Shown one piece after another: positions 11,925 through 23,400 of a stretch of DNA of 64,000 bases. The position numbers and the translations under genes were made by a program. The number at the start of each line of letters is the position of its first letter. The stretch's first letter is position 1. Where the stretch lies: positions 78,617,569-78,681,568 of the forward strand of contig NC_073745.1 of assembly GCF_029784135.1 (NCBI RefSeq), written 5' to 3'. Below the pieces are notes generated by a model. It saw only the letters and a list, made by a program, of their open reading frames with translations. It was not told where the DNA came from and ran no database searches. Origin of the DNA: Toxorhynchites rutilus septentrionalis (Eukaryota; Arthropoda; Insecta; Diptera; Culicidae).

Positions 11925-12108
11925 CAACAATCGGCAGAACAAATGTATGGGAAAATGAGAATGCTTCCAGTTTTCATTAATTTAAACTGTTTAAGCACTA
12001 GCGGATTGTACTGTATAGTACATCAAAAGAGTCTTAAAGAATTTCCGATTCCATTGGTGTTCAAAGTATCAAAATTGGTTCGCTGTGAAAATAGTTATTA
12101 ACGTTAAC
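11925..12108 (+). repeat. Dispersed repeat pair, copy 1
   Basis: Aligns with 30652-30826 over about 180 bp, from ATCGGCAGAACAAATGTATG to GTGAAAATAGTTATTAAC. The second copy is cut at its right end by a SINE. A 158-codon frame crossing this region is not supported because it runs through repeat DNA. Confidence 0.7.
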
Positions 12109-12275
12109 TCTATTTCACAAAAACGTGACCTATTTTCTGATTTGGTACCCTTCCTGAAAGACGTAGTTCTACGTCAAAAATGGGTAAAATACAGGAATAT
12201 CGATCGCAAAAGATTATAGAGTAAATGTGGCGAGCAACCACGAACAACTTCAGAGCCGTGGTAGACGCCAACTTA

Positions 12276-12798
12276 GAGTTTGGCGGAAAAGTTTATAAGG
12301 TAACACAGTCAAGCTATTTTTTTTTTGCAAAATTCAATTTTATTATTCAACATAATTGCCTTCGAGGGCGATACAGCGATTATAGCGATTACTTTGCGAT
12401 ACCATTTTTTACTCTTTCGGTTTTTCCTCAAAATAGGCCTCAGTTTCTTAAATGTCTTGCCAGTCTGCATTCTCTTCAGGGCTGCGAACAGAAAATAGTC
12501 GCTGGGGCCAGATCTGGAGAATACAGTGGATGCGGAAGCAATTCGTATTCATGCAATTTTGCCAATCATCCAATTCATGCAATTTTGCCATCAATACACG
12601 AAATTCGGATTTTTCCATTTTTTTCACAATAACAATAGTTACATCACTCTCAATGCTGTAACTCGCGAACCAATCGACCGATCGCTGTCAAATTCTGACA
12701 CGTATCCATTGAAAGATGGTGCTTCGTGATAGTCAAGTAGAATTTTGCATGATTTTTGCATCTAGACGTCAACCTCATGAACTTTTCAGCCGAACTGT
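12276..12798 (-). mobile_element. Deleted mariner (DD34D-type) MITE, copy 1
   Basis: The 523-bp element is flanked by TA. The right end is ACAGTTCGGCTGAAAAGTT when complemented; the left end is a degraded version (GAGTTTGGCGGAAAAGTTT). On the minus strand it keeps only the first few codons and the last part of a mariner transposase, now frameshifted. It shares its internal deletion with the copy at 57923-58668, so the deleted form itself was mobilised. Confidence 0.8.
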
Positions 12799-12844
12799 TA
12801 AGGTTGTGCAGTGTTTTTTTTTAAGTTTCGCATCTGAGCAAAAG

Positions 12845-13127
12845 TGCTAATGTGCTCCCTTGGCCGAGTGGTTAGCGTCATAACTAACATGCCGGGTGTT
12901 CGGGTTCGATTCCCGTTCTGGTCGGGGGAATTTTTCGTCAAAGAAATTTCCTCCGACTTGCACTGTGTTCACGCGTATTCTAGAGCTTGCCACTCAGAAT
13001 GCATTCAAGGCGTGTTATTTGGCATAGAAATCTCAACTAAGTACTAATAAAAATGACACGAGTAATACTACGTTGAGACGGCGAAGTTCCTCTAGGAACG
13101 TTAGTGCCATTGAAGAAAAAGAAGAAG
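12845..13127 (+). mobile_element. tRNA-derived SINE, full-length copy
   Basis: tRNA-like head at 12852 with B-box GGTTCGATTCC, conserved body, and a tail of GAAGAAAAAGAAGAAG. The 13-bp target duplication ATCTGAGCAAAAG lies at 12832-12844 and 13128-13140. Confidence 0.93.
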
Positions 13128-13140
13128 ATCTGAGCAAAAG

Positions 13141-14330
13141 GTTATAAACCTTGTTTTATAAACAAAAAAGAGCAATTGTACTTTATTTTAACTATCTTAC
13201 GATCTATAGAGGATAATTGTCCAAAACATGATACAAATTTTCATAACCATGCAATGAGAAATTAATTCAAGTCAATAAAGATGATAAATACAACACATCA
13301 TTAATCGAACGCACCAATTGCCGTCCCACAAATCCACCCTCACCCACCCAACCCTGTCCTCATAATTACTTCATATATATCAAACAAATTTTTCAACTCA
13401 TAATTTTACCGCAAAATGTATCCAACCCACGGTGGGAGAGCATTCTATGAATGTGTAAGCAGAACGGGCCGGCCATGTATGGCATAACTAGCGTAGTAAC
13501 ACCTCCACGCCTGTTACCTTTCAGGCGGGACCTCGTGCCACATTTCTATGCACACAATAAATTAACAATTTTTCAACAGCAACATGCAACAACATGGAAA
13601 CAAAGGGCCTGCCTGCCGGTCGGGAGAATTAACGGAATAGAATACAAAATGCCCTTTGTTCTATTAGCATTATCTACCACCCCCGCGTCACCCCTCTGCA
13701 CTCTCACTCTCAGCCCGAAATGACTTCAACATTCCGGAATGGATTGTTTGAAAAGCCCACACATTGACTATCGCTCGCATCCTGGCCGGCATCATCGGAG
13801 ACAGCAGCAGCAGCGGCGGAAAGCGAGCAAGTTCGTCGTTTGGTTGCCTTCGACGAGAGTCTCCAGGCTGGCTGTCGGGTGTGTAAGCAAATTAACCGTA
13901 TCGGAAAACGGTATCCCGAACGATACCACAAGAAAGAGCAGCCGATAGGCGAGGAGAATTCGTTCCCGAAAGAAGATCCTTCTTCTTCGGGGGAGAGTGT
14001 GTCCTGGAGACCTACTGCTCAAGCAAAATGGGCAAACGAGCCAATCGACCATATGCCCGAAATTAGCCATACCTGAATTCCGATGAATAAAATTTTAATG
14101 GCCAAAAATCGAACACCAACCGAAATGGAACCCCCTGGAAAATCGGAATTTTTCACGCTCCGAGCCAGATGTTTTCGCTGCCTTCTGTCGGTGGGACGAT
14201 CGGGACGTCGATTGCGTAGTTACTCGGTGGGCCAATGGGCACAACGTGTATATTCGATGGCAGCATGGAATAAACGGAAACTGCTACGGGCGTGAAACAG
14301 CTGAGCATTGACGCTTTCATGGCTGCTAAT
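13141..14330. other. Less repetitive DNA of higher GC, no firm gene
   Basis: From about 13440 the GC content rises. Overlapping frames of 67-92 codons run on both strands (for example 13840-14076 plus and 13792-14070 minus) with no recognisable domain or clear splice structure. This may be host sequence such as an untranslated or regulatory region; I cannot support a gene model. Confidence 0.3.
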
Positions 14331-15669
14331 CACCGGAGATTTTCCTGACATCTTCTCTATGCTGGTCGCATAGGAATACACATATATAGAGTCTCCAACA
14401 TATTCGGGTATGAATGATTTTAATGAATCGATTCTCTAACCATCCCTTCTTCTGAGGAGTAGAGTGACACGTGATCTCCAGGATGGTGGATATCAGTTGG
14501 GATGTTATCGGGTAATTGCATGACAGCACGTTCAATCATACTGGATGTAAGCGCTCCGAATCATTTTCGCATTCGCGGTGCAATCGCAATCTATTAGTGA
14601 GAGATTTCCCTTCAGTGACTGGATTAGTCCTTGATTGATCGGTTTATTGCACAATAGGCCAGACAGATAGCGTTTTTCTGATGCTGGCTCTTTGCAATAA
14701 TATGAAATCAGAAGACTACAAATATTTGGTAGAAATGGCTGCTTCGAATCGGATGAAGTTTTCCTGATCCACCGATAGTCGTTTCTAGAATTTCATATAG
14801 ATCCAAGTTTAAGAACATTTATTGTCCTAGTTTATAAGGTTCCAATGTGAAACAAGGAAATTTCAACTCCGTGCGAAACAAAACCACCCAAACAAGATAA
14901 AGGGTGAATTTCTATACGTTTGGGTTAATTTAGAGAAGAAAAAGACACAGAAAAAGTGACAGGAGGGTTGTGTCCGAGACACGACCGCATAGTTGACGTA
15001 GGATTTCGTTGGGCTATCTGTTGTTTTGGATATGTTTGAAGAATCACATTGTTAAACTCTTTGATAATGATTTGGTGGTCGGGAAAAGGGCCATTTTGTC
15101 TGGTTGTTGGGTATTGTTTGTTCACTCGACCAGTGCTCACAACCGAGTTATGATAATAGAAGGATGGTGATTAGTCATTGGATGGTGCGTACCACGATAG
15201 AAGATGCCAAAGTGGAATGAGATATGATGAAAGCCGCCCTCTGTGACGCTGAACAAGATGGATCTTGTGTTATGTATGGATAAAATGAAGCCATCAATGT
15301 TAAATAAGATAAATATCATTATCGAACCCAATTATAAATTTTACTCACCAGAAAAAAGTGTTACTTTATTATAGAGATAATATATTTGAAATGGAAAAGT
15401 TAATTTCATTTATAATTTTTACTTTCTGAGAATTATTCAACCCATTTTCATTTTCGCTTTAAACCCAACGTGACACGGAACTACTTCATTTTTCCCAATT
15501 TTTCTTGTCGCATGAACTTTCCTTGGGAGGAAAAAATCGTTTCATATTTCAAGTCGGCAATGCCCGTGCTAGTTACAATGAGCATTATCCATTTGTGCGA
15601 GTCGTTTGGTTAACTATCGACCACGAGGGTATTTATATGCTGATTTCCCCCAGTTGATGTATTGGCAAT
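14331..15669. other. No gene recognised; short motif repeat at 14965-15015
   Basis: GACACGACCGCA followed by TTGACGTAGGA matches the motif at 11058-11115 in the same orientation. The rest is anonymous. Confidence 0.4.
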
Positions 15670-16055
15670 GCCGATTTCTCCGTATCTTCAATTTCGACCA
15701 ATCAGAACGAGTATTTCCGTTTGGAGATTTTTCGATTGTTCGATTGTTTCGTATGATATATTATTTTATCCATTGTGATGAATTGTTATGGAGTGCTCAG
15801 ATCGATTGATGCAAATATCTCGTAAATCTATCGGGAAATAACTGACCAATAATTGTAAGCACATGAGCCGCCGTATATTTCGTCAATTTCCACCAATCAG
15901 AAGTATGTATTTCCGTTAGGATAGGGATTGAACATTTTCAATTGTTCGATAGTTAGTTTCATGACATATATTATTTTATTCAATGTAAAAAATTGTTATG
16001 GAGTGTCGAAATTGATTGATGCAAAAATCTCATCAATCAATAAGCAATAAGCGTT
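15670..16055 (+). repeat. Tandem duplication, about 191-210 bp unit
   Basis: Two direct copies: ACCAATCAGAACGAGTATTTCC, counted from 15698 (first 20 bases conserved) recurs as ACCAATCAGAAGTATG near 15892, and AATTGTTATGGAGTG recurs at 15781 and 15991. Small indels separate the copies. Noncoding. Confidence 0.7.
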
Positions 16056-16190
16056 TGAAATTGGACAATTTTCACGATGTGCTCGATTTTCGATTTTCAA
16101 TTTGTACCCCCATATGCTCCCGAAAGATGTAATCCTACGTCAAAATTGTAAAAGTATAAAATTGTTATTGGAGGGTGGATGGTCAAATTA

Positions 16191-16295
16191 GTGCCCCCGT
16201 GGCCGAGTGGTTAGCGTCTGACATTATCATGCCGGTTCGGTTTCGATTCCCGTTATGGTCGGAGTATTTATCGCCAAAGAAGTTTCCTCAAAAAA
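16191..16295 (+). mobile_element. SINE fragment, tRNA-like head only
   Basis: GTGCCCCCGTGGCCGAGTGG and a B-box-like GTTTCGATTCC match the SINE family. The match ends around AAGTTTCCTC, so the body and tail are missing. Loss of the 3' end points to a later deletion and not to a retrotransposition truncation. Confidence 0.85.
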
Positions 16296-17699
16296 TAGTC
16301 TTACCGCGTCAAGTCGCACGATCTAGTCGCAGACAATTCAATTGTATTGTTTGTGGCTGTTAAAAATAAGGATAAAATACGGTAATTTTGACAATGAAAG
16401 TATCCATTCAATCAAGTGTTTCGGTAAAACAAAAAAAAACACATTTTTAACATAGTAAACTCCCGTTGTAGCTCAATGGAGCAATGTGTTTTACGGCCGT
16501 CTCTATGCTAGCTGTCGCTATGTAGACACTATAAACATCGTCAAACCAACAGTAGCTATGCCAATAAATGGTAATAAAACTGAGATTATGATGAAAATAA
16601 GACTTCGTACAGATATCAATACAGATTTTTGACAAGAAATCATGATGAAACTTTTTTTTTTGGGGCCAAATACATAATTTTTTTTTTATGGCAAACCTGC
16701 TCCCAGCAGTCTTAAGAACGCTGCAAATACGGAATCTGAATGAAAAAATGTGACAATTGTACATTTAACTCAGAAAAAGAATATAACAGGGTAGTCTAAA
16801 GTGATAATCAAAATATACACAACAATAATAGTATTAGCTGTTAACTAGCTATAAAGATTTTGACCAAAGAAAATGACGTCCCAGAAATAACAGCTTTACT
16901 TGATGATGATGATGATGGTCCCACCTCATACCCCTACAAAGGTTTGAGCAGGACAATTTATCTTTAAGATAACATTAAATTTTAATAATGTACATGAAAA
17001 TTCAGTATGCAAAATAAAACGGACTGGTTCTGCTGCAGACATAACTGTCATATGAACATCAAGAAATAGGCAAAAACTGAAAAAAAATGATCCCAAGACA
17101 TGTCAAGCATACTTCCAAACCTCCTCACTGTTTGAGGTTTATTTCCAGTTCGTCTGATTTCAATTTTAGTAAAAGTTTAGTGAACGTTTGAGCCACGCGC
17201 GCTTTTTGGTAGACATAGAATCTAGATTTTGAACTCAGGAAAAAACAGATATACATTGTAATTTTTTAGGATCTGTAGTGGAAACCGAATTCAATCTTGA
17301 GATAGCCCCGTCGGAATACTCATAATCTATAGTATTAGCAGATGGTTATATCGAGGTTTTTCTGTACTGTGGCAGATCTCAGAGTATGTCTCTAGTGGAA
17401 ACTTCAAGATATCGGGTTCAATTCCCGATCAGTCAAGCAAACTTCCAACCCGGGAAGATCTGAAAATCGACCCATATTACCCCTAATAATTCAAACGCTT
17501 ATTTTAAACATTCAAGATACTGTATGAATTATAAAATATTGTATTGTTATAAGAATGATTAATACTTTAGTACAAAGTATGATTGTTGTAATTTGCAAAA
17601 TCTGCGTGCACAGGTTCGTACAAGACGAAAAATTCGGCAAGTAAAAAAGCGTGAGAAAGTTTTGACAAAACAAAGAACTCCCCAATATTGAACCGGATT
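16296..17699. other. AT-rich DNA with one dispersed motif
   Basis: A (GAT)n run and GGTCCCACCTCATACCCC at 16900-16965 recur as GATAGTCCCACCACCTTCCC near 63463, with the same downstream GGTTTGAGCA. This could be a LINE-derived fragment. No gene. Confidence 0.4.
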
Positions 17700-17871
17700 C
17701 GGATATACAGCAATTCCATGCCAAACCGATATAGTGGTTCTACAATTTTCAAACAATGTATTTTTCCAAAAATGATTTTTTTTAAATTCATAACTTTTGA
17801 ACAACTGAACTGATTTAGATGATCGACATATCAAATTAAAGCCAATCAGAGTCTTTTATTAAAAATATTAA
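17700..17871 (-). repeat. Inverted copy of the 330-bp repeat, left of a MITE
   Basis: TCATAACTTTTGAACAACTG to ATTAAAGCCAATCAG is the reverse complement of about 10420-10470. The copy continues on the other side of the MITE at 18834. Confidence 0.6.
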
Positions 17872-17873
17872 TA

Positions 17874-18831
17874 GGGTAAATGATCTTGGTTTGTCCAATT
17901 TGGGGTGTTTTTACGCAACTAGTAAATGCAAATCGATTTTTCTTCATGAAAATCACACATAATCGATACGAGTTTGGGTTTGTTGAAAAGCCCCAAGTCT
18001 CTAGTTGCTAATACTACATAAGGTGTTGAAATTATTCAAATTTTTATGTTTTTTAACGATTTTCCTTAATTATGATCATGGTTCGACCACCTCTGATCAT
18101 GGTTTGCCCAAAAAAAAGATCATGGTTTGTCCGGTTTTAGAAATCTCCATTTTTGAATGAAAACATTCGAATCCACAATTAGATGTTGCATTTATCATTG
18201 CTTGAGTTTACTGTCGTCATATTGATTCATTCATAATTTAGGCTTTCTTCAGAATATTGCCTTTTCTTGGGTATTTTAGAAGTGTTCACCTCAACACAAT
18301 CAACACAGAAAAACCATACTTCTGCTATGCGCGAAGCACACCATAAACAAACATAAACATACTGCAGCGCGCCAAGCGGTTGCCATAGAAATCATGTGGA
18401 CAAAACAACATTATTGAATTGGACAACTCATGATCAGAATTGAGTTCATCAAAATGCGTTAATTTAATGGTTTAGCTATGTAAATCCGATACAAATGGTG
18501 AGCAAGCATGATGTTTACAATATTTATAAGTGTTGTAATCCAGAAATGGTCTGAATACGTGCCAAATAATCATCTGGTGATCGATTAAAAGTTAGCTCGA
18601 ATGAGGGGCGCATTGACAAAAATAGAAGGTGTATTTTATAATCCTTTAAAACATGTGATTTCGTAATAATATACTATCAAACTACTATAAATCATGTAAA
18701 AGGCAATTTCATTTATATGTTTCGAAACATTCGAAGGCCTTATTTTACACAGGAGCGCTGAATTAGAGCATTCAAAAAAGTGGGCAAACCATGATCATAT
18801 TTTCGACTGGACAAACCAAGATCATTTACCC
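17874..18831. mobile_element. 958-bp TA-flanked MITE with repeated end motif
   Basis: Both ends read GGGTAAATGATCTTGGTTTG inwards, and identity continues to about 24 bases. TA lies outside each end (17872-17873, 18832-18833), as for Tc1/mariner-type insertions. The end motif recurs inside as GATCATGGTTTGTCC, GATCATGGTTTGCCC and GATCATGGTTCGACC near the left end, and as GGGCAAACCATGATCA near the right end. No coding frame of note. Confidence 0.88.
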
Positions 18832-18833
18832 TA

Positions 18834-19345
18834 TTTGCAAAAAAAAATAAATTATTTTGCTCTCGAAATGATTGATTGTATTTGTTTTTTATAGTTTTAT
18901 AGGTTTTATAGGCTTCGGGCTATATTTTTTTATATATTTTTTTTGAAAGCTGAACTTTTCTTGCATAACATATCCAAAAAATCAGAGATGTGTATTTTTT
19001 TCGTTTTAGAGCTATGATTTCTCAAAGTTAACCGATGATACGAAAAATAATCTTTCCCCTTCTTTCCAAAAATGATCTTTCTCAAAAATTCATAACTTTT
19101 GAACTACTGAACCGATTTATATAATCGAGATATCAAATAACAATATCCTCTTTGAATGAAAATATTACAAATGCGAAAAAATTGGATTCTAGTCGCATAG
19201 ATCTAGTCTAGTTGCATAGGAATATTAAACGAAGAATGAAAACTTGACTTTGAAAAATCATAACTCAAAAACGATAAAAATAACATCTCTGATTTTTGGA
19301 TATATTACGTAAAAAAATCTCATTAAATTTTGGTCTACGGGAAGA
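18834..19345. repeat. Continuation of the 330-bp repeat family
   Basis: About 18834-19060 continues the inverted copy that starts at 17700, with ATATCCAAAAAATCAGAGAT as a landmark. About 19247-19345 is a further direct-orientation copy with CTCTGATTTTTGGATATATT. Confidence 0.6.
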
Positions 19346-20057
19346 GAAGAATACAAAGCGGAAAAAGTAATCCTTTATTTTCGGGTGAAATTTTTTTTTT
19401 AATATGCTTTGGATTGTCCGACTTGAGTCAAAAATGCACCGTTTTGTTTTCAATTTTTTACGTATTTTGCTGTTACAATATCGGCACCATAAACACCATT
19501 CACAATTTCAGCGTCCTGGCTTGCATTTTCACCTTTATAAAAAAAAAGTGTAAAATATACCTAGTTTTCTCTTTGTTGACCTCCATTGTTAACACCCTAT
19601 AACCAGGGTTGCCATAATAAAATTTGTGTTTTTGCTCTCAAAAAATCTTTTGATCTGTGTTTTTTTCTCAGAAAATCTGTATCGAAATCTGTATTAACTC
19701 TTTGCGGTCATTTGTCTGCTCTCAGCCACCACAGCAAAGAAGTATACTAATATTATAATTAGGGATTGTTAACCGGTTTTATCGTTACCGGTTTAACCGG
19801 TAATACTGGGTCATTCTTCTTTACCGAATTACCGGTAATTTTACAATCATTAACCGGTAGTTTCGGTAATTTTCATGTTTACACCATAAATAAAATTTGT
19901 CTTTATGCCGCTTTGAAATATGACTCGAGAATCAAAATAAGACAGAAAAATCACAACTGGCAGTGTTCCCCGATCCTACGACATCCGAACTTCAGCAAAA
20001 ATCGCCGCTCGATCTGAAAACGAAACACAAGATAAGTTTCAGCGATGAAGGAATTGG

Positions 20058-20646
20058 TTGATGCCCTCGAAGAAATGCACCCTTTATGACGCTGAAGTCA
20101 GATTGCATTTTATGCTGGAACAGCTATCGGAGCAATCATCAGAAATTTCGAAGCAGCAGCTTGAAGCCCTGATTGGAAGGATTGCAGAAGGACGCTTCGT
20201 ATATGCAGATTCGTTCTCGTATATGAATAATCATTTTGCTCGTGGTCGTAACACAAATAATGATGACTTTGGCGTCTTCAATCAAAAGTCTCGGACTGCA
20301 TTCATCAATCAGGCATTTGAAATTGATCCTGACTTGATCAAATTTGACGATGATGATATTGATTCAGTAGCTGGACACCAGGAAGGAAAAAATCCACTGG
20401 ACGATGCAGAACCTGCAGAACAGTTGAGCATCAAGGAAGAACTTGAACGACGATTGCAACAACCAAACGTCCATAAATGGATTGATGAAAACCCTCGGAC
20501 AATAGTTTTCGTACAGAGGGCATCAGAGACAAATACATGACAATGTTATTCGATGCTCTTCGTACTGTATGCCCAACATAATTGAACTCAGAACGGGCGT
20601 TTTCCTCTTCTGGAAACTTTGTTAACAAGATCCGATCTAGATGCTA
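20058..20646 (+). pseudogene. hAT transposase remnant
   Basis: An open frame of 160 codons (20058-20540) is followed after a frame change and stops by a second block (20588-20641) encoding SERAFSSSGNFVNKIRSR, the hallmark of the C-terminal hAT dimerisation domain. The 160-codon part is acidic and rich in Q and E, with DDDDIDS around residue 97 and PTIVF-like RTIVF near its end. I read it as the linker region that precedes the dimerisation domain. The BED finger and most of the RNase H-like core are absent, so no active enzyme is possible. It lies on the same strand inside the ends at 19760 and 21047. Confidence 0.85.
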
Positions 20647-20688
20647 CTATTAAATTAACATTCTCTGTGTCCTTAAATATTACTTTAC

Positions 20689-20879
20689 CACGTTGACTGC
20701 AACGTCAGTCACCGGTGACTGACAATACAACAAATGATAATAAAGGTAAATAATGTAAGCATATAAGCTCATTAGCATTCTCTTTCGAACGGAAATATCT
20801 TCCACTACGATAAGAAACGATGGTCCTAATACGTTTAAAAAGTTCCATCCATCGCTATGAAACCGTGGCACTCAACGTG
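20689..20879. mobile_element. TTAA MITE nested inside the hAT remnant
   Basis: The right end complements to TTAACACGTTGAGTGCC. The left end TTACCACGTTGACTGC is a degraded version. TTAA is intact on the right (20880-20883) and reads TTAC on the left. About 190 bp, no coding. Confidence 0.6.
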
Positions 20880-21502
20880 TTAACCAACTTTTTGTAAACT
20901 AATGATTATCAATAAAAGCCGTTTCTTCAAGAAAATGGTTTTATTTTAAAGTATTTTTTACCGGTAATTTACCGCTTTTACCGGTAATGAAATTTTCATA
21001 ACCGAATAACCGGTTATTGAAATTTTGGCACGGTAATGCAATCCCTAATTATAGTTTATGCAAAAATGTATCAGTTCACACTTTTTCTAAACGAAGTTTT
21101 ATGTCTTGTGAACTTATTCACAAACCAAAACGGTGCTACTATGAATCATGGATAATGGTACTCAGGTACTCAGTATTAATGGAAAACTCCATGTATTGCG
21201 GCACTGTATAGATGTAAAGAGCATTGTTTTGTATGTTTGTAAAAGGCGAAAGACGACAAACAAACTATTTCGGTGATACACGCGACAGATATCACGTGAA
21301 AAAGAATTAAAGCAAATATTTTTTAATCATAAACATAAAAACATTGTTTAGTACATACTTATCAGAAGTTTACGAAAATAAAGGAATCTTGTTCATCTTA
21401 CAAAGTTATACATCACTGCTTCTTCAAGTAAAAATAATTGCGATCAGTACGACATACATGTCGAAATTTAAAACCACCGCAAAGAGTTAAACTTATAAAT
21501 TC

Positions 21503-22210
21503 ATTTAGCTGACCCGGCTAACTTGTCCTGCCCAAAATGGATTTTTTGATATGAATACTTCTGAACAGACACGTTTTTTCAAAAAGCGAACACTCGTGGC
21601 TTGAATTCCAGAAAATGAATTGATCAATCTTTCAATTGGCATTTGTCACTGCTAGACACGAAAATAAATAGATACATACAAAATAAATATCAATGTATAA
21701 TTTGCAATAAACTCTATTAGATTAGCAAGCTCGAGAGCAGTTTCAAGTTGCTCAGTTTTTTTCCGATTTTTTTCGTTCTTCTTTCAAAATTTTCAAACAA
21801 AAAAACAATTGTTTTCACCTTTACATTGATTTACGGGGGGAGCTCAGCTCAAATCGGACAATCTTTACTCGAATTTGATAGCCACATTTTGGCGATTCAT
21901 TTTCATTTTCCACCTGAAAATCCATTAATATTTACAAAATGGCGAAACATAGATATCAATGTCGTCAAAATTAAGTCCAAAAATTAATTCCAATCGGACA
22001 AACTTATCATTGTAGAACAAATGCGTAATCATTTTTTACGATTCCACTTTTCTCTGTAGTACATATGCGTAGCCCTTTTTTAAAATTGTCCCTTTTTAAA
22101 AATGTTTTTCTAAGAATTCTATCATTTTAATTTGAGTGGAGACAGACACAACAATATATAGACGACTCAAATCTGATCAGCCGTTCTCTTGTGATGATGA
22201 GTTATACGCA
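21503..22210 (+). repeat. AGCTGACCCG-headed repeat, diverged copy
   Basis: It starts AGCTGACCCGGCTAACTTG, followed by CCTGCCCAAAATGG, matching the head of repeats at 34845, 36172, 43731-44031, 49190-49281 and 63290. The downstream part ends near GATCAGCCGTTCTC and differs from the other copies. Probably a LINE-related noncoding family; I cannot name it. Confidence 0.5.
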
Positions 22211-22711
22211 AAAAAAAGGTGGGAAAAACCTTGATTCATCTTTATATGCATAAGATTTTGAAGCATAATCTTAGCTTTAGTAACATTGGTTGGCATAGTT
22301 ATTATAAATTTGACGATGTTGATGGTATCCACGTAAAAGTTCGCATTTACTGTGCTTTAGTAGGAAAAAGATAAACAGTGATATTTATTTATTGTAAAGC
22401 TAGCTGATGACGCAGACTTTGGCATCTTTTAGCCTTAGATTGAACGTGAGAAAGCAGTATTACATGCTACACATGAATGCCAAAATGACTCTCATTCAGA
22501 CTGCTTCGAATGCCATATGAAAAAAATTGGTGAGTTGGGAAAATATATTATTGTGATCAAGCCATAACTAATATTGAATCGTTATTTTGAAAAATCTGTA
22601 AATATGTATCGAAACCTAAAAAATCTGTAATCTGTATCTACAGATTCTTGGTTTCAAAAAGACTGAAAAATCTGTATAAATTCAGATTATTCTGTAGATA
22701 TGGTAACCCTG

Positions 22712-23400
22712 CCTGTAACTCATAACTGAATGCAACAAACAAAAACAGAACAGAATATTGTTTAGGATGAAATGTCACGTTTACAACGAGTCTAAACTTG
22801 GTATTGTATGATCGATAAAACGCGAGATATCGACCACTACAGCCAGCTACCGAGAAAATAATGAATAACTTTTTCCCCAACCTAATATGTTGCATCCATT
22901 TTTGAGGTATACTCTCCTATACGAATGATGTGAGATGACTTCAGTCATAAGATGAGATTTGAATTCGTCGCAGAATGAGGAGGATAATTTGTACTTAGAA
23001 CAAGTAACACAGTCCTTATGATAAATCGAGGTGAAACGAGGTATTGACAACGAAAATTGTAAATCGTTTCCGATGAAAATAGCGAGAGAGTTGCGGGTAG
23101 ATCCATTGGCAAAGCGTTGACGGGACATATTTTGAACTTTATACTTATTATAAATCATCCGTTTTTGAAAAAATAGTCGGTCGATGGAATAAAATTGATT
23201 CTGATAGAACCCCCTCTAAATTGTTATGGTTAATGCTGTTATGGTATTGAGGATTGTTTTCAAGATCTAGACACATTGTTATGTTATCTTTTACTGCATA
23301 AGGTCACTTTTAATCACCTATAATGAAAACTAAAATCTGACAAAAAGACTAGTGTTTTCCAGTCTGATGAATTTCATAGGGTCTTTCCATTATATTCAAT
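22712..23400. other. No gene recognised; short repeat at 22847-22892
   Basis: GCTACCGAGAAAATAATG then ACTTTTTCCCCAACCTAATA recurs at 55156-55197. Otherwise anonymous AT-rich DNA. Confidence 0.45.

Larger units (their letters stand above)
19760..21047 (+). mobile_element. Decayed hAT transposon nested inside the outer element
   Basis: The ends are TAGGGATTG (19760) and CAATCCCTA (to 21047). The 8-bp flanks ATTATAAT (19752-19759) and ATTATAGT (21048-21055) match at 7 of 8. Both subterminal regions carry many ACCGGTAA or TTAACCGG repeats, probable transposase-binding sites. The 1288-bp length is far below an autonomous hAT, and the interior holds a truncated transposase and a TTAA MITE. Confidence 0.85.
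19604..22711. mobile_element. Outer element with hAT-like ends, about 3.1 kb
   Basis: The ends are CAGGGTTGCCATA (19604) and TATGGTAACCCTG (to 22711), 12/13 complementary. The flanking 8-mers CCTATAAC (19596-19603) and CCTGTAAC (22712-22719) match at 7 of 8, the duplication length of hAT elements. Near both ends the sequence repeats AAATCTGTAT-type words. No transposase of its own is recognisable; much of the interior is later insertions. Confidence 0.65.

Noticed and set aside
11625..12101. 158-codon protein-coding frame
   Set aside because: It runs through the dispersed repeat at 11925-12108 and has no domain; its partner copy does not preserve the frame.
12225..12632. 135-codon plus-strand protein
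   Set aside because: It is antisense to the mariner remnant at 12276-12798.
17405..17430. B-box-like GGTTCAATTCCC, possible tRNA or SINE
   Set aside because: No A-box at the right distance and no similarity to the SINE family.
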